Assembly (NCBI GenBank): GCA_015486905.1
Contig: WFQV01000496.1
Coordinates: 1-22,548, forward strand
Length of the DNA: 22,548 bases
Reading direction: 5' to 3'
DNA from: Melioribacteraceae bacterium
GTDB lineage: Bacteria > Bacteroidota > Ignavibacteria > Ignavibacteriales > Melioribacteraceae
Shown piece after piece: positions 6,869 through 14,647 of the stretch. Made by a program: the position numbers and the translations under genes. The notes below the pieces were generated by a model. That model was not told where the DNA came from and did not search any database. It saw only the letters and a list, made by a program, of their open reading frames with translations. Each line of letters begins with the position of its first letter. The stretch's first letter is position 1.

Positions 6869-7669
6869 ATGCCTACAAAAGCATTGCGAACAGCAGCTTC
6901 CGGAATGTACGCACAGCAAAAAAATATTGAAATAATTGCAAATAATATTGCAAATGTAAATTCGGCTGCTTACAAAAGGAGCAAAGCCGAATTTCAAGAT
7001 TTGATGTACCAAAAAACTCCCCTGAGCGCTTATTCTAACGATGCCAACGGTTCGACTGACATCAGCAACGACTATATGTACGTTGGTAACGGTGTTAAAG
7101 TAGCGGACGCTCATAGAATTTTTCAGCAGGGAGATTTAACGGAAACGGATAATCAATTTGACTTTGCAATTAATGGAGAAGGATTCTTTCAAGTACAGAG
7201 ACCGGACGGCACTTACGCTTACACCCGCGACGGTAGTTTTAAGGTAAATGCTAACGGCGATTTGGTTAACGCCAGCGGATTCAAACTTGTTCCCCCAATT
7301 ACGGTCGATCAGGATATTCGCGAGGTACAGGTTGCAAAAGACGGAACAATTACAACCGTCAGTTCCGACGGTACAACAAACGTTTTGGACACAATCCAAT
7401 TGGCAAAATTCATTAATCCGGCAGGACTTAGACCAATCGGGGACAATATGTTTGAGGAAACGGAATTCTCCGGACAGCCGATTTACGGTACACCCGGTTC
7501 CAACGGTTTCGGTGAAGTTAATCAAGGTTATCTTGAATCTTCAAATGTGGACATCGTCGAAGAAATGATTAATATGATTACCGCTCAAAGAGCTTACGAG
7601 ATTAACTCCAAAACGGTTAAAACAATTGAAGAGATGATGGCTATTGTCAATTCGTTAAAGCGCGGTTAA
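6869..7669 (+). CDS. flgG: Flagellar distal-rod protein FlgG
   Basis: A 266-residue protein of normal family length forming the distal rod that crosses the periplasm. The N-terminus is near-canonical (LRTAASGMYAQQKN, then IEIIANNIANVNSAAYKR). The middle carries TDNQFDFAINGEGFFQVQRP and YTRDGSFKVNANGDLV. The C-terminus is QGYLESSNVDIVEEMINMIT followed by AQRAYEINSKTV. AAGGAG at 6855-6860 lies eight bases before the ATG. flgA follows after a single base. The stronger match to the FlgG consensus separates it from flgF. Confidence 0.95.
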   Translation: MPTKALRTAASGMYAQQKNIEIIANNIANVNSAAYKRSKAEFQDLMYQKTPLSAYSNDANGSTDISNDYMYVGNGVKVADAHRIFQQGDLTETDNQFDFAINGEGFFQVQRPDGTYAYTRDGSFKVNANGDLVNASGFKLVPPITVDQDIREVQVAKDGTITTVSSDGTTNVLDTIQLAKFINPAGLRPIGDNMFEETEFSGQPIYGTPGSNGFGEVNQGYLESSNVDIVEEMINMITAQRAYEINSKTVKTIEEMMAIVNSLKRG

Positions 7670-7670
7670 A

Positions 7671-8309
7671 ATGAAAATATTTTTCGTTTACATATTGTCA
7701 TTTGTTTTCTTCAGCGGCGGCGGTTCGTCACAAACAATTGAAAAATATTTGTACTCGCATCTGAAGGGCTACTCGAATTTCAATTTCAAAGTTGTACGTA
7801 ACGCACCGTCACATTTCAAAATTGACGAGAGCAGGCAATTTGTTCGTAAAGGAAGATTTGCTTACGTGCCTATTGTTCAATTTGGTTCGAGGGAAAAGAA
7901 AACTTATTTGACACTCAAACTGCAATTGTTCAAAAAATGTTTTGTGGCTCGTCAATCAATAGGTAAAGGCGAAACTCTTTCGAGAGAAATGTTCGATTAT
8001 GTAGATACCGATGTAAGCGGGTTTGTAAAAAATCCTGCAGACAACAATTTTGATTTTAATTCTTACCAAACTAAGAAAATAATCCGGAGTGGGGAGGTCC
8101 TGTTCACACAAGATGTTGAAACCGTTCCGATAATTAAAAGCGGAATGCCGGTTAAAGCTAAATTTGTAAACGGTAATGTAATAATTGAATTCCGTGCTAT
8201 TGCGAGACAGGACGGCTGGAAAAACCGGATTATTAAAATAAAATCCACGAATAATAAAATTTATTCGGCAAAAGTAATTGATGCAAATAACGTTTTAGTT
8301 ACGGAGTGA
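7671..8309 (+). CDS. flgA: P-ring assembly chaperone FlgA (SAF domain)
   Basis: A 212-residue periplasmic protein that assists P-ring (FlgI) polymerisation around the rod. It has an N-terminal signal peptide (about residues 1-21, ending SGGGSSQ) and a C-terminal SAF domain (about 85-210): VARQSIGKGETLSREMF, then TKKIIRSGEVLFTQDVE, KSGMPVKAKFVNGNVIIEF and a terminal KIKSTNNKIYSAKVIDANNV. Its place between flgG and flgH/flgI is the usual context. Confidence 0.9.
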   Translation: MKIFFVYILSFVFFSGGGSSQTIEKYLYSHLKGYSNFNFKVVRNAPSHFKIDESRQFVRKGRFAYVPIVQFGSREKKTYLTLKLQLFKKCFVARQSIGKGETLSREMFDYVDTDVSGFVKNPADNNFDFNSYQTKKIIRSGEVLFTQDVETVPIIKSGMPVKAKFVNGNVIIEFRAIARQDGWKNRIIKIKSTNNKIYSAKVIDANNVLVTE

Positions 8310-8312
8310 AAG

Positions 8313-8879
8313 ATGCGTAAGTTAATTATTATTTTATTGTTTGCTGCGGAGCTATTCGCACAGAACTTGAATAAATATTCCAAATATTCCCTTTTTACGG
8401 ATGAGAAAGCGCGTAAAGTGGGCGATGTAATAACCGTGTTAGTAATGGAATCTTCTCAAGCAATGAACAATGCAAAAACCGCTGCTTCGCGGGATAGCAA
8501 AGTGGACCTCAATTTTAGCGGTAGCTTCGGGAGTACCACAGTACCTTCCGTTGCAGGGGAAACCGGAACCGGAAATAACTTCGGAGGTAAAGGCTCTACC
8601 GAATCCCACGGTATTGTAAGAACAAGAATTACCGCTATTGTGGATACGGTTTATCCCAACGGGAATCTCGGCATTAAAGGACAAAAGAAAATCTCAATAA
8701 ACGGCGAAGAACAATATATTAAAATCAGCGGTATCGTTAGACCGGCGGATATTAAAGGGGACAATGTAATTGAGTCCTACAATATCTCCAACGCCGAAAT
8801 TACCGTTGAAGGCAGCGGTATGATTGACAGAATGCAAAGCCCGGGTTGGTTAACAAAAATATTTCATTGGTTATTCTGA
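8313..8879 (+). CDS. flgH: Flagellar L-ring protein FlgH without a lipobox
   Basis: A 188-residue protein forming the outer-membrane L-ring bushing. Family features include SLFTDEKARKVGDVITVLV (27-45), a Gly/Ser-rich middle, IVRTRITAIVDTVYPNGNL (about 100-118) and the C-terminal INGEEQYIKISGIVRPADI with NVIESYNISNAEI. FlgH is normally a lipoprotein with an LxGC lipobox and about 230 residues. Here the leader (LIIILLFAAELFAQ) looks like a signal-peptidase-I signal, and there is no Cys anywhere in the protein. GGAG at 8303-8306 supports the ATG. It lies between flgA and flgI. Confidence 0.9.
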   Translation: MRKLIIILLFAAELFAQNLNKYSKYSLFTDEKARKVGDVITVLVMESSQAMNNAKTAASRDSKVDLNFSGSFGSTTVPSVAGETGTGNNFGGKGSTESHGIVRTRITAIVDTVYPNGNLGIKGQKKISINGEEQYIKISGIVRPADIKGDNVIESYNISNAEITVEGSGMIDRMQSPGWLTKIFHWLF

Positions 8880-8888
8880 GTAACAAAA

Positions 8889-9989
8889 ATGAAAAAGATT
8901 TTTAAAATATCGGTTGTATTTTTACTCGTATTTGTGTTGCACGTTAATGCACAGAGAATTAAGGATATTGCCTACATTCAAGGCAATTCCTCCGTACAAT
9001 TATTCGGTTACGGATTGGTTGTCGGGCTTGCCCGCACAGGCGACAGCCAGACTCAGCAATTTACCATTCAATCCATCTCGAGTATGTTGAAAAAATTCGG
9101 CATTACGGTTTCGCAGAGCCAAATACGTACGAGGAACGTTGCCGCCGTAATGGTAACCGCAACAATCAGTTCTTTCTTGAAGCCGGGGACAAAATTCGAC
9201 GTAACGGTTTCATCGATAGGAGATGCACGTAGTTTGCAAGGCGGGACTTTGCTTTTAACACCTCTTTCTTCTTTCGGAGGCAGTGAAATTTACGCTTTCG
9301 CTCAGGGTCCTCTCTCGGTAGGAGGTTTCGATTACAGCACACCGAGCGGCAATAGAATTGCAAGGAATCACGTCTTAACCGGGCGAGTACCGCAAGGCGG
9401 AATAATGCAAGGTAATGCAAAGGTAATGAAGGACACTATGAGCGTTGTACACATCTATTTGAAAGACCCGAATCTAATTACTCTTAACAATATTGTAAAA
9501 GCAATAAACACCAATTTTAATAATCAAATTGCCTCTGCGGTTGACCCCTCGGAAGTTACCGTGAAAGTACCTGCTAAATTCAAAACCAATCCGCTTGAAT
9601 TTTTAGCACAATTGGAAGGACTGAATGTAGAAGAAGATTACCCTGCAAAAGTTGTTTTGAACGAAAGAACGGGTACGGTGGTTGCCGGTGCTAATGTTAA
9701 GATTAAACCGGTTACAATCTCTCACGGCGGAATGAACATTATTATTCGCAATTATCCAATAATTTCACAGCCAGGTGCTTTTTCCAACGGAAATACGGTT
9801 GTAATGGACAATATGATTCCCTATGTTCAAAGGGACTCTACAAATGTAGTAGCTATCAACGGTGCTTCCACTGTACAGGAAGTAGCAAATGCGTTAAATT
9901 CCTTGAAAGTTGAACCGCAGGATATTATTGAAATATTCCAGGCGCTAAAAGAAGCAGGCGCTTTGGTCGGAGAATTAGTGATTTTGTAA
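8889..9989 (+). CDS. flgI: Flagellar P-ring protein FlgI
   Basis: A 366-residue periplasmic protein that polymerises around the rod at the peptidoglycan layer. It has a clear signal peptide (about residues 1-21, ending HVNAQ) followed by the conserved start RIKDIAYIQGNSSVQLFGYG and LVVGLARTGD. Further signatures are RNVAAVMVTATI, GTKFDVTVSSIGDARSLQGG, LLLTPL, and the C-terminal NALNSLKVEPQDIIEIFQAL followed by KEAGALVGELVIL. Length and motifs are standard. Two bases separate it from flgJ, the usual order. Confidence 0.96.
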   Translation: MKKIFKISVVFLLVFVLHVNAQRIKDIAYIQGNSSVQLFGYGLVVGLARTGDSQTQQFTIQSISSMLKKFGITVSQSQIRTRNVAAVMVTATISSFLKPGTKFDVTVSSIGDARSLQGGTLLLTPLSSFGGSEIYAFAQGPLSVGGFDYSTPSGNRIARNHVLTGRVPQGGIMQGNAKVMKDTMSVVHIYLKDPNLITLNNIVKAINTNFNNQIASAVDPSEVTVKVPAKFKTNPLEFLAQLEGLNVEEDYPAKVVLNERTGTVVAGANVKIKPVTISHGGMNIIIRNYPIISQPGAFSNGNTVVMDNMIPYVQRDSTNVVAINGASTVQEVANALNSLKVEPQDIIEIFQALKEAGALVGELVIL

Positions 9990-9991
9990 CT

Positions 9992-10807
9992 ATGAAAGAC
10001 TTAAACGTAAAAATATCGAACCCGAACAAACATCCCGAGCAGGTTTTCAGAAAACCTCTCGCACGGCATTTATCTAAAATACAGAAGAGGAGATTGGCTA
10101 CAGTCTCGGAACAGTTTGAAGGTTTGTTAACTTCTTTAATGCTCAAAAGCATGTTCGACAAATCAAACGGATTGTTCGGTAAGGACAGTTACGGCGGCGA
10201 TTATTTCCAATCAATTTTTGAAATGCAGCTCGGTGATTATATTGCAAGGAACAAAAGTTTGGGAATAGCAAAACAAATTTACCGTAACGTTACAGGAGAG
10301 GAATTCGACCCTTCGATGGCAATGCGAAAAATTCACATTTCACAATTGAGTATGGCGAAAATTAAAAACAAAACAGGGCAGGGCAAAGCAATTCAACCGA
10401 GCATGGCGGCTCTCGAGAGGCTATCGAAATATGAAAACATTATTAACGCCGCTTCACAAAAATTCGGTGTGCAGGATTCGTTAATAAAATCAATAATCCT
10501 TACCGAATCGGCAGCAAAGGAAAATGCCGTTTCGAAAACTAACGCCAAAGGTTTAATGCAGTTAATGGATATCACTGCCGAATCGATGGGCATAAAGGAT
10601 GTATTTAACCCCGTTGAAAATATTTTCGGCGGGACAAAATATCTTTCTTCCTTATTCGGATTGTTCGGCAACGATTTGGATTTGACTTTGGCGGCTTACA
10701 ATGCAGGACCTGAAAACGTTAAAAAACACAACGGAATTCCACCTTTCGAGGAGACAAAAAATTACGTTAAAAGAGTAAAAGCATATTTAAATTTCTTTGG
10801 TGATTGA
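9992..10807 (+). CDS. flgJ: FlgJ: rod-cap domain fused to a lytic transglycosylase domain
   Basis: A 271-residue protein with two parts. The N-terminal rod-binding domain (about 35-105) shows SEQFEGLLTSLMLKSM and GGDYFQSIFEMQLGDYIA and caps the growing rod. The C-terminal domain (about 145-270) is an SLT/GH23 lytic transglycosylase: catalytic E172 in ILTESAAKENAV, then NAKGLMQLM (184-192), LAAYNAGPENVKKH (233-246) and ETKNYVKRVKAYL. It cuts peptidoglycan so the rod can pass. Enterobacterial FlgJ carries a GH73 glucosaminidase there instead; this fold is different. There is no signal peptide, as expected for export by the flagellar system. Confidence 0.92.
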   Translation: MKDLNVKISNPNKHPEQVFRKPLARHLSKIQKRRLATVSEQFEGLLTSLMLKSMFDKSNGLFGKDSYGGDYFQSIFEMQLGDYIARNKSLGIAKQIYRNVTGEEFDPSMAMRKIHISQLSMAKIKNKTGQGKAIQPSMAALERLSKYENIINAASQKFGVQDSLIKSIILTESAAKENAVSKTNAKGLMQLMDITAESMGIKDVFNPVENIFGGTKYLSSLFGLFGNDLDLTLAAYNAGPENVKKHNGIPPFEETKNYVKRVKAYLNFFGD

Positions 10808-10808
10808 A

Positions 10809-11258
10809 ATGGTAAAAGAACTTTTTGAAATAATGGAAAACTTAAATAACAATTTGGAACATCTGCTTATCGTATCGCGGGATAAGCGAAAGGCTATTGT
10901 CCAAAGGGATTTGGAAGGCTTGGAGGCAAGCATTAAATCCGAGGAAAAACTTCTAAACGAAATTCATAAGCTCGAAAACAGCCGTTTGGGAATTTTGAAA
11001 AGTTTTAATTCCGACGAGCCCGTGGATGAAAAAGAAAAAGTTGATTTGCTAATGAATAAAATCTCCTCCGAACTTCCCGAAAAGCTGAGTGAACATTTGA
11101 GCTATTTACGAAATAAAATGAAGGAAGTCAGCAGACATATTAAAAGCGTTAATCAGCAAAATATGTTTTTAATCGAAAGCTCGCGTGAGGTTTTGCGAAT
11201 GCTCTTCTCGGAATTAAAAGGAAACAAGGAAAGTTTTATGGTTAACCGGAAAGTTTAA
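10809..11258 (+). CDS. flgN: FlgN-type export chaperone for FlgK and FlgL
   Basis: A 149-residue, highly helical and charged protein of FlgN size directly upstream of flgK and flgL, its usual clients. Heptad-rich segments are at about 40-60 (KSEEKLLNEIHKLENSRL) and 90-130 (HLSYLRNKMKEVSRHIKSVN). The ATG at 10809 is preferred, one base after the flgJ stop; TTG 10797 or GTG 10800 in the same frame would add 3-4 residues inside flgJ. The stop overlaps the flgK ATG as TAATG. The anti-sigma gene flgM, often just upstream of flgN, is absent. Identity rests mainly on size, composition and position. Confidence 0.82.
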   Translation: MVKELFEIMENLNNNLEHLLIVSRDKRKAIVQRDLEGLEASIKSEEKLLNEIHKLENSRLGILKSFNSDEPVDEKEKVDLLMNKISSELPEKLSEHLSYLRNKMKEVSRHIKSVNQQNMFLIESSREVLRMLFSELKGNKESFMVNRKV

Positions 11259-12616
11259 TGGCAATAAGTAGAATTTTTAACATATCGACAAGAAGTTTAG
11301 CTACTTACCGGAAAGCAATGGACGTAGCCGCCCATAATGTTGCTAATGCAGGCAACCCCGATTATTCGAGGCAAAAGCTTTCCATTGAATCGGATATGCC
11401 GCAAAAAGGTGCTCGCTTTTACTGGGGCAGCGGTATTAGAATCGGAGATTTGCGGCGGGTACACGATGCATTGGTTGACTCTCAAATTATTAGAAATAAT
11501 CAAAGATACGCCGCTTACAAAAAGCAGTCTGAAATTTTGGGGCAAATCGAATCCGTTTTCGGCGAACCTTCGGAATACGGACTTTCCAATTACATCAATA
11601 GATTTTTTGATTCTTGGACATCCCTTTCTTCTTCGCCGAACTCAATTGAAGCAAGAAAAGAGGTAGTGTATTCGGCTCAAAATTTATCTACGAAAATTTC
11701 GGATATCTACCAACAATTAAATTTAATTGAATCGGATATTGTAAATTCCTTCCGAGAAAAAACAACTCAAGTAAATAGTTTGCTTACGCAAATAAGAGAT
11801 TTGAATAAGAAGATTTTCGAATCCAAGGCAATGAATGCCGAACCCAATGATTTAATGGATAATAGAGATAAGCTGATAAAAGATTTAAGTAAACTTGTTG
11901 ATGTAAAAGTAAATTATGATACGAACGGAATTGCCACTATTTATATCGGCGGAATATTTGCCGTGAACTCCGATGCGGTTACACAGTTTACAATGGACAG
12001 AAAAGAAGGCAAATTGAGTTTGAAAACCGTTAAAGGCGGAGTAAAAACAGCATTAACTACAGGCGAGATGTCGGCTTTAACCGATGCTTTTACAAATAAA
12101 ATCACTAATTACAAAGAGAAGTTAAAAACCATTTTCAATAAAATTGTCGATGAAGTAAATACTGTTCACGAAAAAGGTTACACAATTGACAACCCGCCTC
12201 AGCAGGGTATTAAGTTTTTCGATTCATTCGAAAACGGCAAGCTGCAAATAAACGAGCAGGTTATTCGAGACCCGATGAAAATAGCAGTTTCTTCCGACGG
12301 CACGGCAGGCAACGGCGACCTTGCAGTGGAGCTTGGTGCCATTAAAGACAAAAAAATATTTGACGGCATGACAATCGGCGAATATTACAGCGAAATGATT
12401 AATGACATCGGCAATACCGTGAACAATGCAAATAGCTCCAAAGAATCTATTAACTTGGTTTTACAGCAGCTGAAATCACAGCGGGATTCTTATTCCGCCG
12501 TTTCCATCGACGAAGAAATGACGAACATTTTAAAATATCAAAAATCGTACGACGCTTCGGCAAAATTGGTTAAAGTGGCAAATGAAATGTTAGATACTTT
12601 ATTAAATATGGTGTGA
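11258..12616 (+). CDS. flgK: Hook-filament junction protein FlgK (HAP1)
   Basis: A 452-residue exported axial protein joining hook and filament. The N-terminus is canonical (ISRIFNISTRSLATYRKAMD, then VAAHNVANAGNPDYSRQK). FINRFFDSWTSLSSSPNS-type helices follow (here YINRFFDSWTSLSSSPNS), and the C-terminal D0 helix is present (VSIDEEMTNILKYQKSYDAS, then AKLVKVANEMLDTLLNMV). E. coli FlgK has 547 residues, so the variable outer domain is smaller here. It is coupled to flgN and followed by flgL after 4 bases. Confidence 0.94.
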   Translation: MAISRIFNISTRSLATYRKAMDVAAHNVANAGNPDYSRQKLSIESDMPQKGARFYWGSGIRIGDLRRVHDALVDSQIIRNNQRYAAYKKQSEILGQIESVFGEPSEYGLSNYINRFFDSWTSLSSSPNSIEARKEVVYSAQNLSTKISDIYQQLNLIESDIVNSFREKTTQVNSLLTQIRDLNKKIFESKAMNAEPNDLMDNRDKLIKDLSKLVDVKVNYDTNGIATIYIGGIFAVNSDAVTQFTMDRKEGKLSLKTVKGGVKTALTTGEMSALTDAFTNKITNYKEKLKTIFNKIVDEVNTVHEKGYTIDNPPQQGIKFFDSFENGKLQINEQVIRDPMKIAVSSDGTAGNGDLAVELGAIKDKKIFDGMTIGEYYSEMINDIGNTVNNANSSKESINLVLQQLKSQRDSYSAVSIDEEMTNILKYQKSYDASAKLVKVANEMLDTLLNMV

Positions 12617-12620
12617 GGAA

Positions 12621-13877
12621 ATGAGAATTTCAGACAGCATGATGAATAGGAATTTCGTTTACAGCATCAACTCCCAAAAGAGTGAAGTTGAGAAATTGCG
12701 TGAACAGATTGCCACACAAATTCGCGTTAACCGTCCCTCGGATGACCCCCGCGCTTCCGCAAGAATAATGAATATTAACGGTCAGTTAAGCGCAACGGAT
12801 AAATACAAAAGCAACATTGAAAACAGTTTAACATTCTTAAACCAAACATCTCTTACGATGCAAGGTATTTTGGATGAAGTTTCCAAGATTGACGTCCAGC
12901 TTACGCAATTTCAGAATGCGGGAGTAACCGGGAACGAAGATGTTTATTCCAACGAACTTTCCCTTTCACTTGATTCAATCTTAAATTTGGCAAATCAAAA
13001 ATTTGAAGATAAATATATTTTCGGCGGGACCGATTATTCGAGCAAGCCTTACGATTACACGGCAGGTAAGGAAAATGTAATTCAGAAAGCAACCAGTACC
13101 GCCGGTAAAGTCAGAGTTAAAATCTCTCCCAATATTGTGCAAGAAATTAACGTAACCGGTGCGGAACTGTTCGGTACTGTTCTGAAATATGACGGCAACT
13201 TGGATTCTACCGCAAAGGTCGGGGATACAGTCACCAATAAAAACAAAGTTTACGACGTCGATGGAAATGAATATGAAGTTGAAACCGAAATCACAAAAAC
13301 CGCCGTTGGAAAATACAGCTTAACTTACAAAGTTACCGATTCAAAGGGGAATGCGGTAACCGATAATAAGACAAAACCTTTGGAAATTTCTTTTGACCCT
13401 GTAAGACATACTGTTAAGTCTATTAACGGACACTCGCCTAAAATGGTTGCCGTTAATGCAAAAGGCGATACTTTGAGCTTTTATTTGGATGTAAATAATT
13501 TGGTTACAAAGGAAGGAAGTTCTTCGTTAAATTCAAACTTAAACCAGAAGATGGATATTTTTAATGTAATTGCAAAATTGCGCGATACCATTAAAGCAGG
13601 CAAGCAACCCACTGACGAAATGATTAAAGCAGTTAAAGATTTTCACCAAAAACTTTTGAACAAAATGTCTGAAGTGGGAGCTGTAATTAACCGCTTGAAC
13701 GACAACAAAGAGATGATAAACAATCAGCAGCTATCTTTACAAGAAGTGATTTCAAAAGAGCAAGACGTTGATGTCGCCGATGCGGTTTCACGAATGCAAT
13801 ATTACGATTATCTTTTACAAGTTTCTTACAAAATGTCTTCAATGATTTTACCAAAATCGATATTGGATTACTTATGA
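12621..13877 (+). CDS. flgL: Hook-filament junction protein FlgL (HAP3) with an inserted beta domain
   Basis: A 418-residue exported axial protein. The flagellin-like N-terminus (MRISDSMMNRNFVYSINSQK, then RVNRPSDDPRASARIMNING at 35-54), KYIFGGTDYSSKPYDY (131-146) and the C-terminal DVDVADAVSRMQYYDYLLQV identify FlgL. E. coli FlgL has 317 residues. The excess is a beta-rich insertion at about 190-300 with VYDVDGNEYEVETEITKT, then YSLTYKVTDSKGNAV, EISFDPVRHTVKSING and FYLDVNNLV. This order recalls the FlgE hook D2 (FlaE) domain pattern VYDxxGNxxxxTxxFTKT ... lxFDxxG ... lDlsxl. The insertion should lie on the outside of the junction. The domain likeness is by eye. Stop overlaps the motA start (ATGA at 13874-13877). 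Confidence 0.92.
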   Translation: MRISDSMMNRNFVYSINSQKSEVEKLREQIATQIRVNRPSDDPRASARIMNINGQLSATDKYKSNIENSLTFLNQTSLTMQGILDEVSKIDVQLTQFQNAGVTGNEDVYSNELSLSLDSILNLANQKFEDKYIFGGTDYSSKPYDYTAGKENVIQKATSTAGKVRVKISPNIVQEINVTGAELFGTVLKYDGNLDSTAKVGDTVTNKNKVYDVDGNEYEVETEITKTAVGKYSLTYKVTDSKGNAVTDNKTKPLEISFDPVRHTVKSINGHSPKMVAVNAKGDTLSFYLDVNNLVTKEGSSSLNSNLNQKMDIFNVIAKLRDTIKAGKQPTDEMIKAVKDFHQKLLNKMSEVGAVINRLNDNKEMINNQQLSLQEVISKEQDVDVADAVSRMQYYDYLLQVSYKMSSMILPKSILDYL

Positions 13878-14647
13878 AAAAATATGCATCAATTAACGGG
13901 TTAATAATAGCAATCGCTTCTATTTTCGGAGCATTCTTAATCGAAGGCGGAGCATTAAAAGCATTATTCCTAATTGCTCCTCTTTTAATTGTTTTCGGCG
14001 GGACTTTTGCCGCGGCTATTATTGGTTTCGGTTACGATAAGGTGAAAGATTTCTTTAAATTCGTTAAAATTGCTTACTTTCCCCCCGAATATGATTTGGA
14101 AAATTTGGTAGAAACATTTTACCAATTGGCTTTAAAGGCTCGTAAGCAAGGTTTACTCGTTCTTGAAGACGATGTTGAAAGTATTGAAAATTTCTTCACA
14201 CGCAAAATGCTCCGTTTTATGATTGACGGACTGGATAACAAGTCGTTGGAAGAAATGGCTGAGCTCGAAATGCTTGCAATTGAAGACAGGCATAATTCGA
14301 ACATTAGCTTGTTTAGTAAAATGGGTGGTTACGCACCTACTATGGGAATTTTAGGAACGGTTATGGCATTAATAATGACTTTGGCTAATGCCGGTACCGA
14401 CCCCAACATTTTAATCAGAAGCATTGCCTCGGCATTCATCGCCACTTTGTGGGGTGTGCTTTCTGCTAATTTACTTTGGTTACCAATTAGTGATAAGTTG
14501 AGAGAATGTCACCAACAAGAAAAACTGATGATGGAAATGGGCTTGGAGGGGACGTTAGCGTTGCAGAGCGGGGAAATCCCGATGCTCCTGAAGAGCAAAT
14601 TAATAGCAATGCTACCCCAGAAGAGCCAGAGACATCTGATAGGTTAG
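13874..14647 (+). CDS. motA: Flagellar stator subunit MotA, first pair (PomA/MotP-like size)
   Basis: A 257-residue inner-membrane protein with four helices (about 6-25, 32-52, 152-172, 185-205). It shows FGGTFAAAIIGF, the cytoplasmic rotor-contacting stretch with R90 and E98 (LKARKQGLLVLEDD), GGYAPTMGILGTVMALI (P155) and LLWLPISDKL (P204), and the family-typical tail MEMGLEGTLALQSGEIPMLL then KLIAMLP. It belongs to the shorter MotA/PomA/MotP branch, unlike the E. coli-type MotA at 16762. Its last 142 bases also encode the MotB N-terminus in another frame. The conserved tail shows that motA really extends to 14647. Confidence 0.92.
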   Translation: MKKYASINGLIIAIASIFGAFLIEGGALKALFLIAPLLIVFGGTFAAAIIGFGYDKVKDFFKFVKIAYFPPEYDLENLVETFYQLALKARKQGLLVLEDDVESIENFFTRKMLRFMIDGLDNKSLEEMAELEMLAIEDRHNSNISLFSKMGGYAPTMGILGTVMALIMTLANAGTDPNILIRSIASAFIATLWGVLSANLLWLPISDKLRECHQQEKLMMEMGLEGTLALQSGEIPMLLKSKLIAMLPQKSQRHLIG

